The position numbers and the translations under genes are program-made. A stretch of DNA of 64,000 bases from positions 124,001 to 188,000 of the forward strand of contig JAANBB010000003.1 of assembly GCA_014621425.1 (NCBI GenBank), given 5' to 3'. The notes under the pieces are model-generated. The model made no database searches, was not told where the DNA came from, and was given only the letters and a program-made list of their open reading frames with translations. Positions 46,851-57,516 of this stretch are shown here, piece by piece (the first letter of the stretch is position 1; the number at the start of each line of letters is the position of its first letter). The stretch is from Cylindrodendrum hubeiense (Eukaryota > Ascomycota > Sordariomycetes > Hypocreales > Nectriaceae).

Positions 46851-48939
46851 ATGCGTGGTCCTTCTTTCCAAGCTCTGGCCCTTCTGGCCGCCTCAGCAGT
46901 CGCCAGCCCAACCAACCTGCAGCCAGTTGGTTATACCAGTACGAGTCTGACGACTCGCAACCCAGCTCGCGATGCACACGTCGACTTGATGGCTCGTGAT
47001 GATCGCACGCCTCTGGAGCGCAAGTACAACCTTCCGCCAAGGGCTTCCAGGAAGACATCTTCTGCGTCCCTCGAACGCAGGAAGGATTTTGACCCAGCCA
47101 CTCTTTCTTATTCCAAGCAAAACGATCTTCTCTTCGAATAGTAGGCTGCCCTTGTTCGCTGCGAAAACATCGCTAACCCTATCCTCAGCGCTGTCGATGA
47201 CACCACTATCGACATTTCTTGCCTAGACTGCCAGGTCGCCGCCACCGTTACACCTACCATCGACTTCGATTTGACCGACTGGTCCGAGTCGAGCGTGAAC
47301 TTGACCTTCACGAACACCCAGGCTTACATCGACTTGGAGTTTCTTGCGAATACCCAGGGTACTCATTCTTTCAACCTCTTGACAGTTGATGCTGTTGGCT
47401 TTTCGGTTCGTCGAACATCCTGGCCTTGCTACTTAATGCTGACCTTTTAAAGAGCGAGTTTGCTACTCTAGGCCTCATCCTCTACGTCGATCTTGTATTT
47501 GAGATCAGCTCCATTGTCGAGGTCACCGGAGGCTTTACGTATACCATTCCTGACGGCTCCTCCATTGGATATGACTTGAGTGGAAACAACCTTGCTATGG
47601 ACTTGTATGTCAATACCATTCATCTTGTCGTGCCATGCTAATTTTATAAAGTGACGGCGCAGTTCTGGAGGACATCCCCTGGGAGCTTGTTTCCGGATCT
47701 GCCACAATCACCGTTGCGCTTCGTGTGCGTGCCGAGCTCGGGGGCAGCATTGGAATTGACGATGAGGATGAGTTTGAGGCAGAGATCGGTGTCTATGCCG
47801 ATATTTTCGAGGTTGTTGTTGAGCTTGAGGAGACCGACACATGCCTCTTTGAGACTCTCGCCTGGTGGGACATCAATGCTGGTGTTTACGTTAACCTCGG
47901 CGCGACTCTGCTCGGCGATGGCATTGGCATTTCACCCACTGCCTCAACTACCTTCTACACTGGAGCGACAGCTTCCACCTGTTGGGAATCCATTGCTTCC
48001 ACTACGGCCCCTGCTGGGATTGATTCGACTACGGCCCCTGCTGAGATCGATTCGACTACTCCCCCTGCTGAGATTGACTCGACTACGGCTCCTGCAAGCA
48101 TCCCAACCACCACTTCGGAGATTGTCGATTTGGAAGTGTCGACCACACCGGCCGTCACATCCGCCCCCGTCTCTTGGATTGTCAGCGGTGCACCTCCCAT
48201 CACTCTCAACACTTCAACACCGGCTGTGACTTGGATTGTCAGCGGCGCGCCGCCAATTACTCTTTCGACCGAGACCAACACAGAGGCTACCACCACGTCC
48301 GCCTCCGGTATCTCTACTATTACCAAGGGCCCGGGCCTGCACACCTCAACCGTCTACTCTACCACGGTGTACACCATCACTAGCTGTGCTGCATCTGTCA
48401 TCAACTGTCCCGCGAGCTGGGCGCAAGAGATTGTCGTCACCAAGGAAGTCGTGGCTTACACCACCATCTGCCCGGTCACTGAGGAGCAGACTCTCCCGAC
48501 TACCACCAGCACCCCTGAGGCGATCAAGAAGGTCACCATCACGAAGGGTGTCACCGCCTCAGTCTGCCCTACCCCGATTGTCCACACCTTCGTTTCTCCC
48601 TCTGGAGTTGAGCCCCCTGCTGTCAAGACGAGAACAATCACCATCCACGTCCCTACTACTACCGCGGTGGAGACCGAATCTGCGGCAACTTCTGTCGGCG
48701 GTGAGGAGGCTGTTGAGACGGATTACAGCGTTCAGGAGGTTGTCACTTCCGCCAGCTCAGTTGTGGCAGTCCCATATCCCACCTCTGTCACCTCTGGCTT
48801 CATCCCTGCCAAGAATGCTACTTCTACCTCCCCGGCTTCAGTGCCTTCGGAGGTGGTAACTGGTGGTGCCGGACAGAAGTCGGTGACTACTCTTGTTGGT
48901 GCCTTTGCCATCATTGTTGCCGGTTTCATGGCGCTTTAA
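46851..48939 (+). CDS. GPI-anchored Ser/Thr-rich cell-surface protein
   Basis: Exons 46851-47140, 47189-47405, 47453-47604 and 47652-48939 give 648 aa. The signal peptide (MRGPSFQALALLAASAVA) precedes a basic segment with dibasic sites. A globular beta-rich domain follows (about residues 80-390: TIDISCLDCQVAATVTP, YTIPDGSSIGYDLSGNN, IPWELVSGSATITVALRV), of a type seen in many uncharacterised fungal extracellular proteins. Next come short repeats (STTAPAGID-, STTAPAEID-) and twin SWIVSGAPPITLNTSTP/TWIVSGAPPITLSTE units, then a Thr-rich stalk with paired cysteines. A C-terminal hydrophobic tail (VTTLVGAFAIIVAGFMAL) preceded by small residues is a GPI-attachment signal. The introns are unusually short, 46-48 bp. 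It is probably a wall protein. The function is unknown. Confidence 0.88.
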
Positions 48940-49394
48940 AGCATGGCTCGTTGAGATTTTGATCAATGTAGCATTGGATTTATATGGACATAATCTAGCA
49001 ATAATATCTCATACAGAAAGCTGTGTATTTAATGAGAGCAACGATTTTGCTCTTGTTGTCAATACGTAGCCCACATTATCCAGCAGTTTATATTCAATTC
49101 CCCTTCAATTAAATCTATTTAGTATGGGTGCCTGACTGAGTTCTCAACGTTTGAACTGGAGGCAAACTAAAGAAGTTGACTAATCTGTCGCCCACGCCCT
49201 TACGCCTTTGCGCCTTTGCGCTTTTGCGCTTTTGCGCCTTGCGAATGACATTGCCCCACATTATTTGCATGACCCGCATTTCCGTGGCCAAACAACCCAG
49301 GTTATTAAAGGCGATATGTCCGCCAAGTTCGATCTTGTCAATGTCCAGTACAGCTATTATTAACTTCACCTAATTACTTCAACAAAGAGCCATC
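48940..49394. other. intergenic region upstream of cupin gene
   Basis: 455 bp. It holds the 3' end of the GPI-protein gene and the cupin promoter, including the octamer array described separately. No coding signal is seen. Confidence 0.45.
49194..49241 (+). repeat. octamer tandem array (six 8-bp units)
   Basis: Six consecutive 8-mers of the form (a/g)cgc(c/t)(c/t)tt or a one-base variant, 154-201 bp upstream of the cupin ATG. It is a short slippage-prone array that could alter promoter spacing. Confidence 0.8.
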
Positions 49395-49778
49395 ATGTTA
49401 CAATCAACCTCCATCCCGACCGTCTTCTCTTCCTTCACCGAAACATGGTCGCCTCGCTTAGTCGCAGCCGTCAACGATCATCACGTCAAAATTGCCAGGA
49501 TCGACGGGGAATTCATATGGCATGCGCACCCAGACTCTGAAGAGCTCTTCTATCTTCTCTCCGGAAAGCTTAGGATGGAAATTCAAGACCAAGACCCGGT
49601 GATCATGAAGGAGGGGGACGTGTTTGTGGTCCCGAAGGGAGTGACACATCGACCGGTGGCAGAGAACGCGTGTATTATGATGATAGAGCACGAGAACACT
49701 ATCAACACAGGAGACCAGTCGGACTCTGAAAGAACAAAGCAGATCAAAGATTCTAGGGCAGATAGACAAGATTGTTAA
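49395..49778 (+). CDS. single-domain cupin protein
   Basis: Intronless, 127 aa. Both conserved cupin motifs are textbook: GEFIWHAHPDSEELFYLLSG gives metal-binding His-X-His and Glu, and GDVFVVPKGVTHRPVAEN supplies the third His. It is therefore a small metal-binding beta-barrel, probably cytosolic because there is no signal peptide. Small stand-alone cupins can be dioxygenases, isomerases or sensors of small molecules, and the sequence does not tell which. The highly charged tail (SDSERTKQIKDSRADRQD) is not part of the barrel. An AhpD/carboxymuconolactone-decarboxylase-like gene is tail-to-tail 547 bp away. In bacteria, cupins and carboxymuconolactone-decarboxylase-like proteins often travel together. 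Confidence 0.88.
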   Translation: MLQSTSIPTVFSSFTETWSPRLVAAVNDHHVKIARIDGEFIWHAHPDSEELFYLLSGKLRMEIQDQDPVIMKEGDVFVVPKGVTHRPVAENACIMMIEHENTINTGDQSDSERTKQIKDSRADRQDC

Positions 49779-50325
49779 TAGTACCACTCACTACTGGCAA
49801 GAAATTGACAATGCTCGTCGTAGGATTGAACTAAACATCATAATATTAATGGTCGGCAAACGAACGAGATATTTCAGTTTGCAGCTTCTTAATTCGCCCG
49901 ATGTGGCAACAGTAGAATTCGACCATGCACATGATGTCAGTACCTTGTTAATGAGGACCTGGCTATTTCCCCATTGGCGTATTGCGGATGGACCGAATAC
50001 AACTCGCTGAGCAAGTAAGTGTAAAACTTCTCTTATCGAGAGATATGGGATAATAAGATTAATGATTACTTATGCCGCTTGATGACACGTTGAGTTTGGC
50101 GGTAGTCACTAATCTAGAGTTGCCCTAGGGTAGCTCTTTTCGGTGAAAGGCCACAGATAGGATCACAGCTATGCATCAAAGTAGCATTTAGTATACAGAT
50201 AATTCGAAACACAATGTGATTGCGGTTGGACCAGCAAAGGTAGAATGGGGCTTGTAAGTTATATTTATGGCTAGCGTCGATCGTGGTTTCTTAGAAAGCT
50301 CGAAGTCTGGCTTATGACCGACCTA
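49779..50325. other. tail-to-tail intergenic spacer
   Basis: 547 bp, AT-rich, between the cupin stop and the end of the minus-strand gene. Only short open frames are seen. Confidence 0.45.
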
Positions 50326-51066
50326 TCAAACATCAGGTTCTACCTGATCGACCGTGGGCACTCGGGTAAGCTTCACGTCGAAGAATTCCGAAATAGTTTT
50401 CACCGCGTCCCATATCACCTGCACATCCTTCTGAGATACACCAATGCGACGTGTTCCACGAATATGCCAGTGAGTCTCGGTGGGCAAATCCTGGCTCATT
50501 ATCGCGGGAAGCACCACAAGTTGCGTCTCAACATCGTCGAGGACCTTGCGGTCAGATAGAAACAAGCCGTATGTGATCTCCCCCGAAATCCATGCGAAGT
50601 CCTTGTGCGCGTCGAAGAGGCCGATGGTATCTGTGGCGTTGCGTGTGTATATCTGCTGGAACCAACCCTGAGCTCGCTTGTGGTTTACTTCATCCGCCTG
50701 CCATCCCTCTCGCGTAGTGCTCAAATCTCGATCCTCGGGGCGTTCCACCCGACTGATAGCCAGAATAGCCTCGATGGGCTTGCACACACCCACCAGAGAA
50801 ATCGATTTTACGAGTGCCTCTCGCAACCGCCGGATGAGTGTCTGCGCGCCGGAGCCACGGTATTGGTTATCGGGCTTGTTGACTAGATAAAGATAGAGGT
50901 CCTTGGCAGCCTCGGGATCGCGGCTGGTGGTGAGGCAGGCAATAACCAGGATATACCAGCGCTCACTGCCCAGGTCGGTGCTTTTGAAACTGTTCTCGAT
51001 GCTCTCGAATAGCTTGCACAGCTCCGGGTCCGGGACTGGGACTGTTTCAGCTTGAGAAGTCGCCAT
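50326..51066 (-). CDS. carboxymuconolactone decarboxylase-like (AhpD-fold) protein
   Basis: Intronless minus-strand frame, 246 aa. Two all-helical repeats recall the carboxymuconolactone-decarboxylase fold. The first includes WYILVIACLTTSRDPEAAKD and LREALVKSISLVGVCKPIEA, and the second includes ITYGLFLSDRKVLDDVETQL and HIRGTRRIGVSQKDVQVIWD with the conserved His and the following basic-Gly segment. The CxxC pair of true AhpD peroxidase reductases is absent, so a redox role is unlikely. Fungal members are mostly uncharacterised; bacterial relatives act in protocatechuate catabolism. No signal peptide is seen. Fold assignment is moderately firm and the reaction is unknown. Confidence 0.75.
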   Translation of the reverse strand: MATSQAETVPVPDPELCKLFESIENSFKSTDLGSERWYILVIACLTTSRDPEAAKDLYLYLVNKPDNQYRGSGAQTLIRRLREALVKSISLVGVCKPIEAILAISRVERPEDRDLSTTREGWQADEVNHKRAQGWFQQIYTRNATDTIGLFDAHKDFAWISGEITYGLFLSDRKVLDDVETQLVVLPAIMSQDLPTETHWHIRGTRRIGVSQKDVQVIWDAVKTISEFFDVKLTRVPTVDQVEPDV

Positions 51067-53641
51067 GATGATTGTCTGGGATTCCGAGAGAATTTTTGTT
51101 AACAGATGTTTGAGGAGAAAGGTTTGAATCGTTTTCCACGATACTAGTGGGTGTTTCTTGTAATGCCTGGGATCTTACCAGTGGATGCTGACCCACAATA
51201 GGGGTCATACGATACGATGACTCAATGCCGCACTTTCCTATGATACTGGTCCTATATTTATCTGCCGGTATTTGGAGCAATTTAGAGCAAATCGGTTGAT
51301 ACTATTTTGGGCAAATAGTTTGCCATAACAGGCTGTCTCACAACACATAGTTAATGGAGAGCCGCTTTAGGGCGATAGCCATCCTCTCACAGGAAGAAAA
51401 GCCCTCTTGGAGATGCAAACAAACTCAATTATTGTTTGGCCGTCAGCAGCACAAATTAGTCATCCCCTGTTTCTCCTTCCAAGTTTCTCCAATACCCCGA
51501 GCACTATAGGCTAGGCCTATTTTAGCGAGCTAGGCCCTTGGGTTTGGGGGTTGAATGTCCCTTTAGCCGAGCGAGAGTTCATACGCTAGCAGGGGTTGTG
51601 TGAAAATGAGCGAATTCATTTGAGGTCGGTCATTTTGGCACTTGATCAGCTAAGATAATGTAGTTATAGGCCAATCCCTTGATCAAGTCTATTATGATTA
51701 CTGCATTCCGTGCTTTCATCATACTGGAGGCAGCCACGGAGGGCTACCTTCAACAGAATCGCAGCTAGGATCTCAATGGCTTTGAACTCTATTTTTTTTT
51801 AATACTGTTGCTCTGAACTCTGTTGCTTTGACCTCTTCAAGAGCTTTGACCTCGTCAAGACTCTTTGACCTCTTTGACAAGAGTAGAGCTTGTTTCCTTA
51901 TCGCCATGGGCTCATTTTTATCTTCCTTATTTTTCCTAGCAACATCAGCCTGTTCCAATAGAAACAGCCTTGGTTTGTCCTTTAATTATCCTCTTTATAC
52001 AATCATCCATTAAACAGCCTATTAGCGAAAAATCAAGGTATTGTGTTGGAGATAGCTGGTCTATCGGTGTGGAATGCCTGATGGCATTCCTGATTGATGT
52101 ATCAGTTAGTATGTAAGTCCATTTGAGGCAGACTGTCTCTTTTAAGATATTAGGCAGGTATTGAGGCCATTTGACAAGGTCAATTAGTCAATCATTGAGG
52201 GCTATAGGGTAGGATTGTGGGATCGTGATTAGATTCACGAGGATATCAACCTTCTAGCATCATCATGAGTGTTCAGCAGCAGATTTACGAGGACGCCCAA
52301 TTTATGTTCCTTTTAGCCTATATTTACGGCATTGTATTGTGACCCGTTTGATCAGATGATGCTGATTGATAGCATCGATCAGGCTAGTCTATTCTGTTGA
52401 CTTCGAGGGTCTTTTATCTACGCCCTCACCGATATTGCGGATGCATCGCCTTTGTGCTAGCATCACCACAGTCACAACACCTGCTTTTGGTGGGAGGGCT
52501 GTTGAGTTTCTGACCGTCTCTTGTGCCTTCCCCCCACACAATATTTTACGTGCTCCATTTCTCCCTGAATCTGCCCTGCTTTTAGCATATCAGTTCAACC
52601 TAATTTGCCAGCTACTGAGATCGATGGAAAGGGTTCAGGTACAGTAAGATAGACTGTCTGCGTTTATAATTATGATTACAGAAGTTATTGAGTTATCTTT
52701 AGGATGCTAAACTTGTGATGGCCATAGCGAAATACCTAAACGTGGATACAAAGTCCCAGCCGTTCGGCTAAAAGATCTAACAATTCAAGCAAGCTACGTT
52801 ACTGAACTGTGCCACACAAATGATATAAATGTGGGCGCGCCTCTAGCGTTCATTCATCTCGGACATGGCCTTCGTATAGGTGTATACTTGTGCTGTGTTG
52901 TCTTTTAGAGCGAGGGCGTATTGCTCCTGTTCATCTGATCCAGGACCATTAGCTGTGCGCACAATATCAATTCCCCATCTATTCATCAGTGGCCGTGTTT
53001 GAGTACCAACTCCTCTCATAGTCGGCATAAAATCCCAATCTCATTGTTTATTAGAGCGTCGCCGATAGAGCGTCGCCGACGAAGCGCGGCCGTCGGAAAT
53101 CTTCCTCCGAGACCCACGCGGGTTCATCGCTGATATGCACGATGGATTGTGCCATTAATTAATCATAATTTTCCAGAGCAAGACGACGAACATGATAGAG
53201 GGAAGGGGGGAAAGTTGTGGGGGCGTAAAAGCTATGAAGCCTCGTTTGCATTCCCCTGTTCCAACCTCCATATTTCCGATGACGCTGCCCCACAACCATC
53301 CCCATCCGTGCTTTTCTAAGCTCCATGGCATGAACATGCGGAGTGACACCCTCAAATCTTTGTTGAATGGGTCGATCACTACTGCCTATTAAACGTCGCT
53401 CAGGTTCTCTTTTTCTTGGGAGAATCTGGCTTCAAAACATAAGCTGTCACAAAAGGCAATTAAACTCATGAACAGTATCATCTCCAAGATATGCAGCAGG
53501 AAGAACCATGTATTAGCGAAGGTATATAGTACATCTTAAGAGTATCCTCTTTGCAAGGAACCCCTACGTCTCCAGGAAAAAGAAATGAGATATTGGTTCT
53601 CCCAGTTGCGAATTACTTAGAGCAAAAGCTTTACTAAGTAA
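51067..53641. other. gene-poor, AT-rich intergenic region
   Basis: 2.6 kb without a supported gene. It contains a short minus-strand Lys/Glu-rich frame (51958-51773) over repeated tttgacctc units and a perfect 8-bp stem hairpin, ggaatgcc-tgat-ggcattcc (52071-52090). A duplicated agagcgtcgccga lies at about 53056-53085, and other small frames are unrecognised. The frequent stops on both strands suggest old decayed mobile DNA, but I find no terminal repeats or transposase motifs. Confidence 0.35.
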
Positions 53642-54818
53642 CTAATCGAATAACCTCTTCGCATTGCATTGCCTAACAGCCTCGGATTTAGTCGAGTTGT
53701 CAAACACCGATACGATATCCTGGTCAAAGGCGACAATTCCCTTTGCAGCCGAGGCCCAGGGAGTGAAGGGTGTGTCGCTTCCCCAAAGGATATTTGTATA
53801 GTCGACCCATCGGAGCAATGATGGAATAGCTGAGGTGACTGGCCATGGGCCGGCGAGGTCGAAGTAGAAGCTTTTGGCGAGAGTTGCCTTCATCGATGAC
53901 TCCGTCAAATTGAGATCGGGATAGAGAGTACTGTACCCAACGATCCGGTCCATGGTAGGGATGAGACCACCACCGGCATGGGGAATGATCCACTTGAGAC
54001 GAGAGAACCGGGTCGGCACCGAGGAGTAGAAGAGATCAGCAAAGGTCCGAGCCGAGTCGAAAGGGAAGTCGAGTGTAGGAACAGCAAACTGTCGGGTTGA
54101 TACTGGTCGGTTGAGAGCTCGCCACTGCTCCTGGGTGATGACCGGAGCGTTTGTGTTGGTGTGAAACCTCAACTGGTTGAACTCGGTACAAGGCGTAGTC
54201 GGGTGCTCGAAGATGGTTACATTGAGTTCGTTGAGTGCCTTGTAGACAGGATCAAGTTCAGGGTCGCCAAAGTACATTCCATAGAAGTTGGACATCAGCA
54301 CCACACCATCAGGCTTTGGGTTCAGCTTGGTGAAGGAGTACTTGATTTCTTCCAAAGACGCCTTAACATCTGGGAGGGGAAGAGAAGCAAAGAACCCAAA
54401 CTTCGTAGGGTATTTCGCCTTTAGCTGCGACGCATACTTGTTGACCTGGCGGGCTAAAGTGATTGCCTTCTTTGTCGCAGCCTTGGACGGCACAGTAAGA
54501 TACACTCCAGGGCTTGAGATGGACAGAAAGACCTTGTCTATATTCTGCGCCTTCATGAAGTCGAGGTGGGCTTCGGGGGTCCAGGCCTAGGTAGAGGCGT
54601 CAGGAATAACCTCATTGTCAATGCTGGGTTGAGGGACTAACCGGAATGGCCGGCATGCCATCAGGGCCAGGCGTGTGTCCAGCATCCTTCAACGCTTGCA
54701 CATAGAAGTCGGGCAAAAAATGCGCATGGACATCTATTTTGGCCGTTGAGTCCGTAGCTGACACGCCCAAAAAGGCAGATGCCGCCAGGTAGCAGCTCGC
54801 GAGAAACGAAGACTTCAT
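53642..54818 (-). CDS. secreted amidohydrolase, ACMSD/6-methylsalicylate-decarboxylase-like
   Basis: Exons 54818-54642 and 54586-53642 on the minus strand give 373 aa. The protein is a TIM-barrel metal enzyme of the amidohydrolase-2 family, which includes non-oxidative decarboxylases acting on 2-amino-3-carboxymuconate semialdehyde, 6-methylsalicylate and dihydroxybenzoates. Metal ligands are His31 and His33 in KIDVHAHF; the later His in KWIIPHAGGG and Asp in ILWGSDTPF complete the usual set, and a His in TIFEHPTTPC contributes to the site. The clear N-terminal signal peptide (MKSSFLASCYLAASAFLGVSA) is unusual because most characterised relatives are cytosolic. The ten or so residues after the signal run straight into the metal motif, so the whole enzyme would be exported. 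The substrate is unknown. Confidence 0.88.
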
Positions 54819-57516
54819 GCTGATCTGATCCTACTCGTGGGAGCAAAGCGGGGTGACGTCAAAGGAGCTGGAACGAATGGTTATTGTCTCAGGAGGATGG
54901 GTTGCATTTATGAGAACGCCACAGTAGCGTGACAGACCATCCCTTTGTCATCGATGCCGGGGGCCGCGAGGCCAACTGAATGCTGTGTTACAGGGGGTCA
55001 TCTGCTGGATCATCGCCATTTCGGAATCCTTCAATTTCAAGTTGTACTAAGCATGCAGGCAGAGCCAACTTCCGCAAGGGGCCAAGTAAGGGTCGGGGAT
55101 CCCATACCCATGCGACAAGGCCCGAACCCCTATTGCGTTAAGCGAACGATTGCTTTCTGCAGCAGCTTTGACTGAGAGTGGACAAGATACGCGTTTTGAG
55201 AGAGTTGATAACATTAGGCCCTCCCCTCGATTGACTGGAGTGTAAGCATCTAGAAAGTCGAATGCTCTACACACTGGCGAAAATAGGGTTTACCATCTGG
55301 GCTTTCATTTCTGATATTGGCCCATCCGTTCCCAGTAGTCTGCTGGCAGCCCGCAGAGAACTACGTAAAGACGGGGAAGATTGTGCGCCAAAACGCCATG
55401 CCGCCGACGGGACGCAGCCACCCTCCAAGCGAGCTACCAACACGCAAGCCGCCAAAGGATCCGTGGCCGGTGGGCTACTGCAACCCCCGCCTGATGGGTG
55501 GTTGCCGAGACCAGGTTATCAGCGATCCCGGTCCATGGTACTGGTGTCATACTATGTACGGCTCGTGCCCGGGAATAAACAATTGACCTTAAAATGCCAG
55601 CGCCCCAGCCGCTTGGAGAGTATCCCAATGGTGCATACTTGTAGTAGGGGTTGCGTCACTAGCATCAAAAGCCACCTATGGCTACGCGTCTTTTAGGCAT
55701 GGCCGAGTAAATAGCGCTGTTGGCCCGTCGGGGCTGTTTGGGGGAAACTGAGTGACATGATGCGGGCTTTTGACAGCCTTGAACATGAACGACACTCGTT
55801 TGCGGGCAAATGGCAATGCGGGTGGTATTGCATGCATTCCCCTTACCGATTGCCTTAGCGCTTACCATCCTTGATCTAGTGCTTATTGTCTGAAAACCAC
55901 AGCTGCTTCATCTCGGGGTATTGATTCTTATCGTGCGGAGACTCCACTTGCCGACAACGCCGACTCCTTCTCGGCGACGTTCTCCGGGGCTCACGGCCCA
56001 AGTCGTCATGTCTATCTTCTGGTCTGTCAACTCAAAAGCGGCCGGCCACCACATTTATCAACGCACCAAGAGCCCCAAGGTACCTATGATGGCAGCCTAC
56101 ACTAAGCTGGTTACGGCCAACAACCCAGACCCCGCTGCTATTTATTTGCTTTTTTCGTTCGATGCTCACATCATTGCTAAGTCGGACCACGCAGCAGTAC
56201 GAGTACTCCCTAATGCAAGACCTGCATGATGTTAACCTGGTAACTTCAAATCTCTTTTCCAACATGTGTCGTAGAATACTACGTGTTGGTATGTCCAAGA
56301 TTGTCAAAATGTTCTCTCATCACTGATCAAGATGAGTACCAGTTGGACACAGTGAGAGCAACGAGGTGCCTTCGATGTTGACGGTCAGCAAATACAACCG
56401 GTTGTGCTTTTCCGGATTCAGACTGCAACTAATACCGAATGACACTTCCTTTACCAACATGGTTAGCCCCAAGCTTACAGCAAAACTAGTGTTAATACCT
56501 CTGCTGTCAAGGATTTTCCATGCACTTTTCTTAACTGGGTGACAGAAAACACATGGCACGCCGAAGCCCGAAATTGTTCAAAGCAAGGAGTCCTAACGCG
56601 GGCCTAACGGCCTAACGAATCCCACGGTGACCCTCCGCTAGAGGCTTTTGTGTGACATAATCTTTGCCCACAGCCTGCTGATGCACACATCTCCCTCCCA
56701 AAGTTACCATACCTCTCACCCGTCGAGGTACTGTGATTAAATAGATGTAATACAAAACGGCGCCGCACTGCATGCAACTCGATGCATGCCCTGCTTCTCA
56801 CATTTCTTTTTTTGTTGAGTGTCTTCAGCGTGAAATTTAAGGCACCAGGCACCGTCACAATGTGGCTACGGATCACACCCGAGTCTTCAACCCGCTTTAC
56901 CCGATCCTACCACACGGGATGAATTCGGTTTCAAGTCCGCCTGTGGCCGCTCCATGACAGGGGGCCCAGGGTAACAATCCCGGAGTCCGGCACTCCAAGG
57001 GGCGAGGAAAATAAGATGAACCAGCTCGCCTGACTTTTCCATCCCACGGACACACGACTACCGGTCGGTATTAGCTATTCTGTGGCTTCGGCGGCGCGCC
57101 ATAGCGGAAGGTTTTCACAAGCCCTCGTCGATAATGTCTGAACCTGGTCTTCAGCACAGCAGTTAAAACATCGACACCGGGATGCGTCTATACTAGGAAG
57201 GTTCTACGCCACAACACGGCAGCTGGGGTAGTGATTCTCCAATTGAAAATCGACGAAGAGTTTGCATCCAGGCACGAGGTACCGAGAAGGCTGGCCTGCA
57301 TGAACGAGCCCGATATCCATGTCGACTGCTTACATTCGCTGTCGTCTTACGGATATAAGGTCGATACTCCATCCAGTAAAGGATCGGCTCTTTTTCCCTT
57401 TGGCCCCACCGCTTCTGCAGTCATATCTAACTCAAACCTAAGCACAGGCTCAGACAGTGTATGTCTGACACGGTCGGCTCTTAGTATTTCTTCCTGAACG
57501 ACGGGCTCCCTTGACG
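54819..57516. other. intergenic region, 2.7 kb
   Basis: Between divergent genes. Plus-strand frames at 55262-55696, 55921-56229 and 57231-57497 have no recognised domain and no matching splice signals; the last probably lies in the leader of the next gene. I see no RNA gene or mobile element. Confidence 0.4.

Noticed and set aside
46071..47141. 356-codon frame running into the GPI-protein gene
   Set aside because: It includes the 36-bp duplication and TATA box, and the signal peptide starts only at 46851. The upstream part is fortuitously open.
55262..56229. Plus-strand frames of 100-145 codons
   Set aside because: No recognisable domain, no splice support and unlike coding composition of neighbours.
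57231..57497. 88-codon plus-strand frame upstream of the second rhodopsin-domain gene
   Set aside because: No domain, and it lies just upstream of the receptor-like gene start, so it is more likely leader or promoter sequence.
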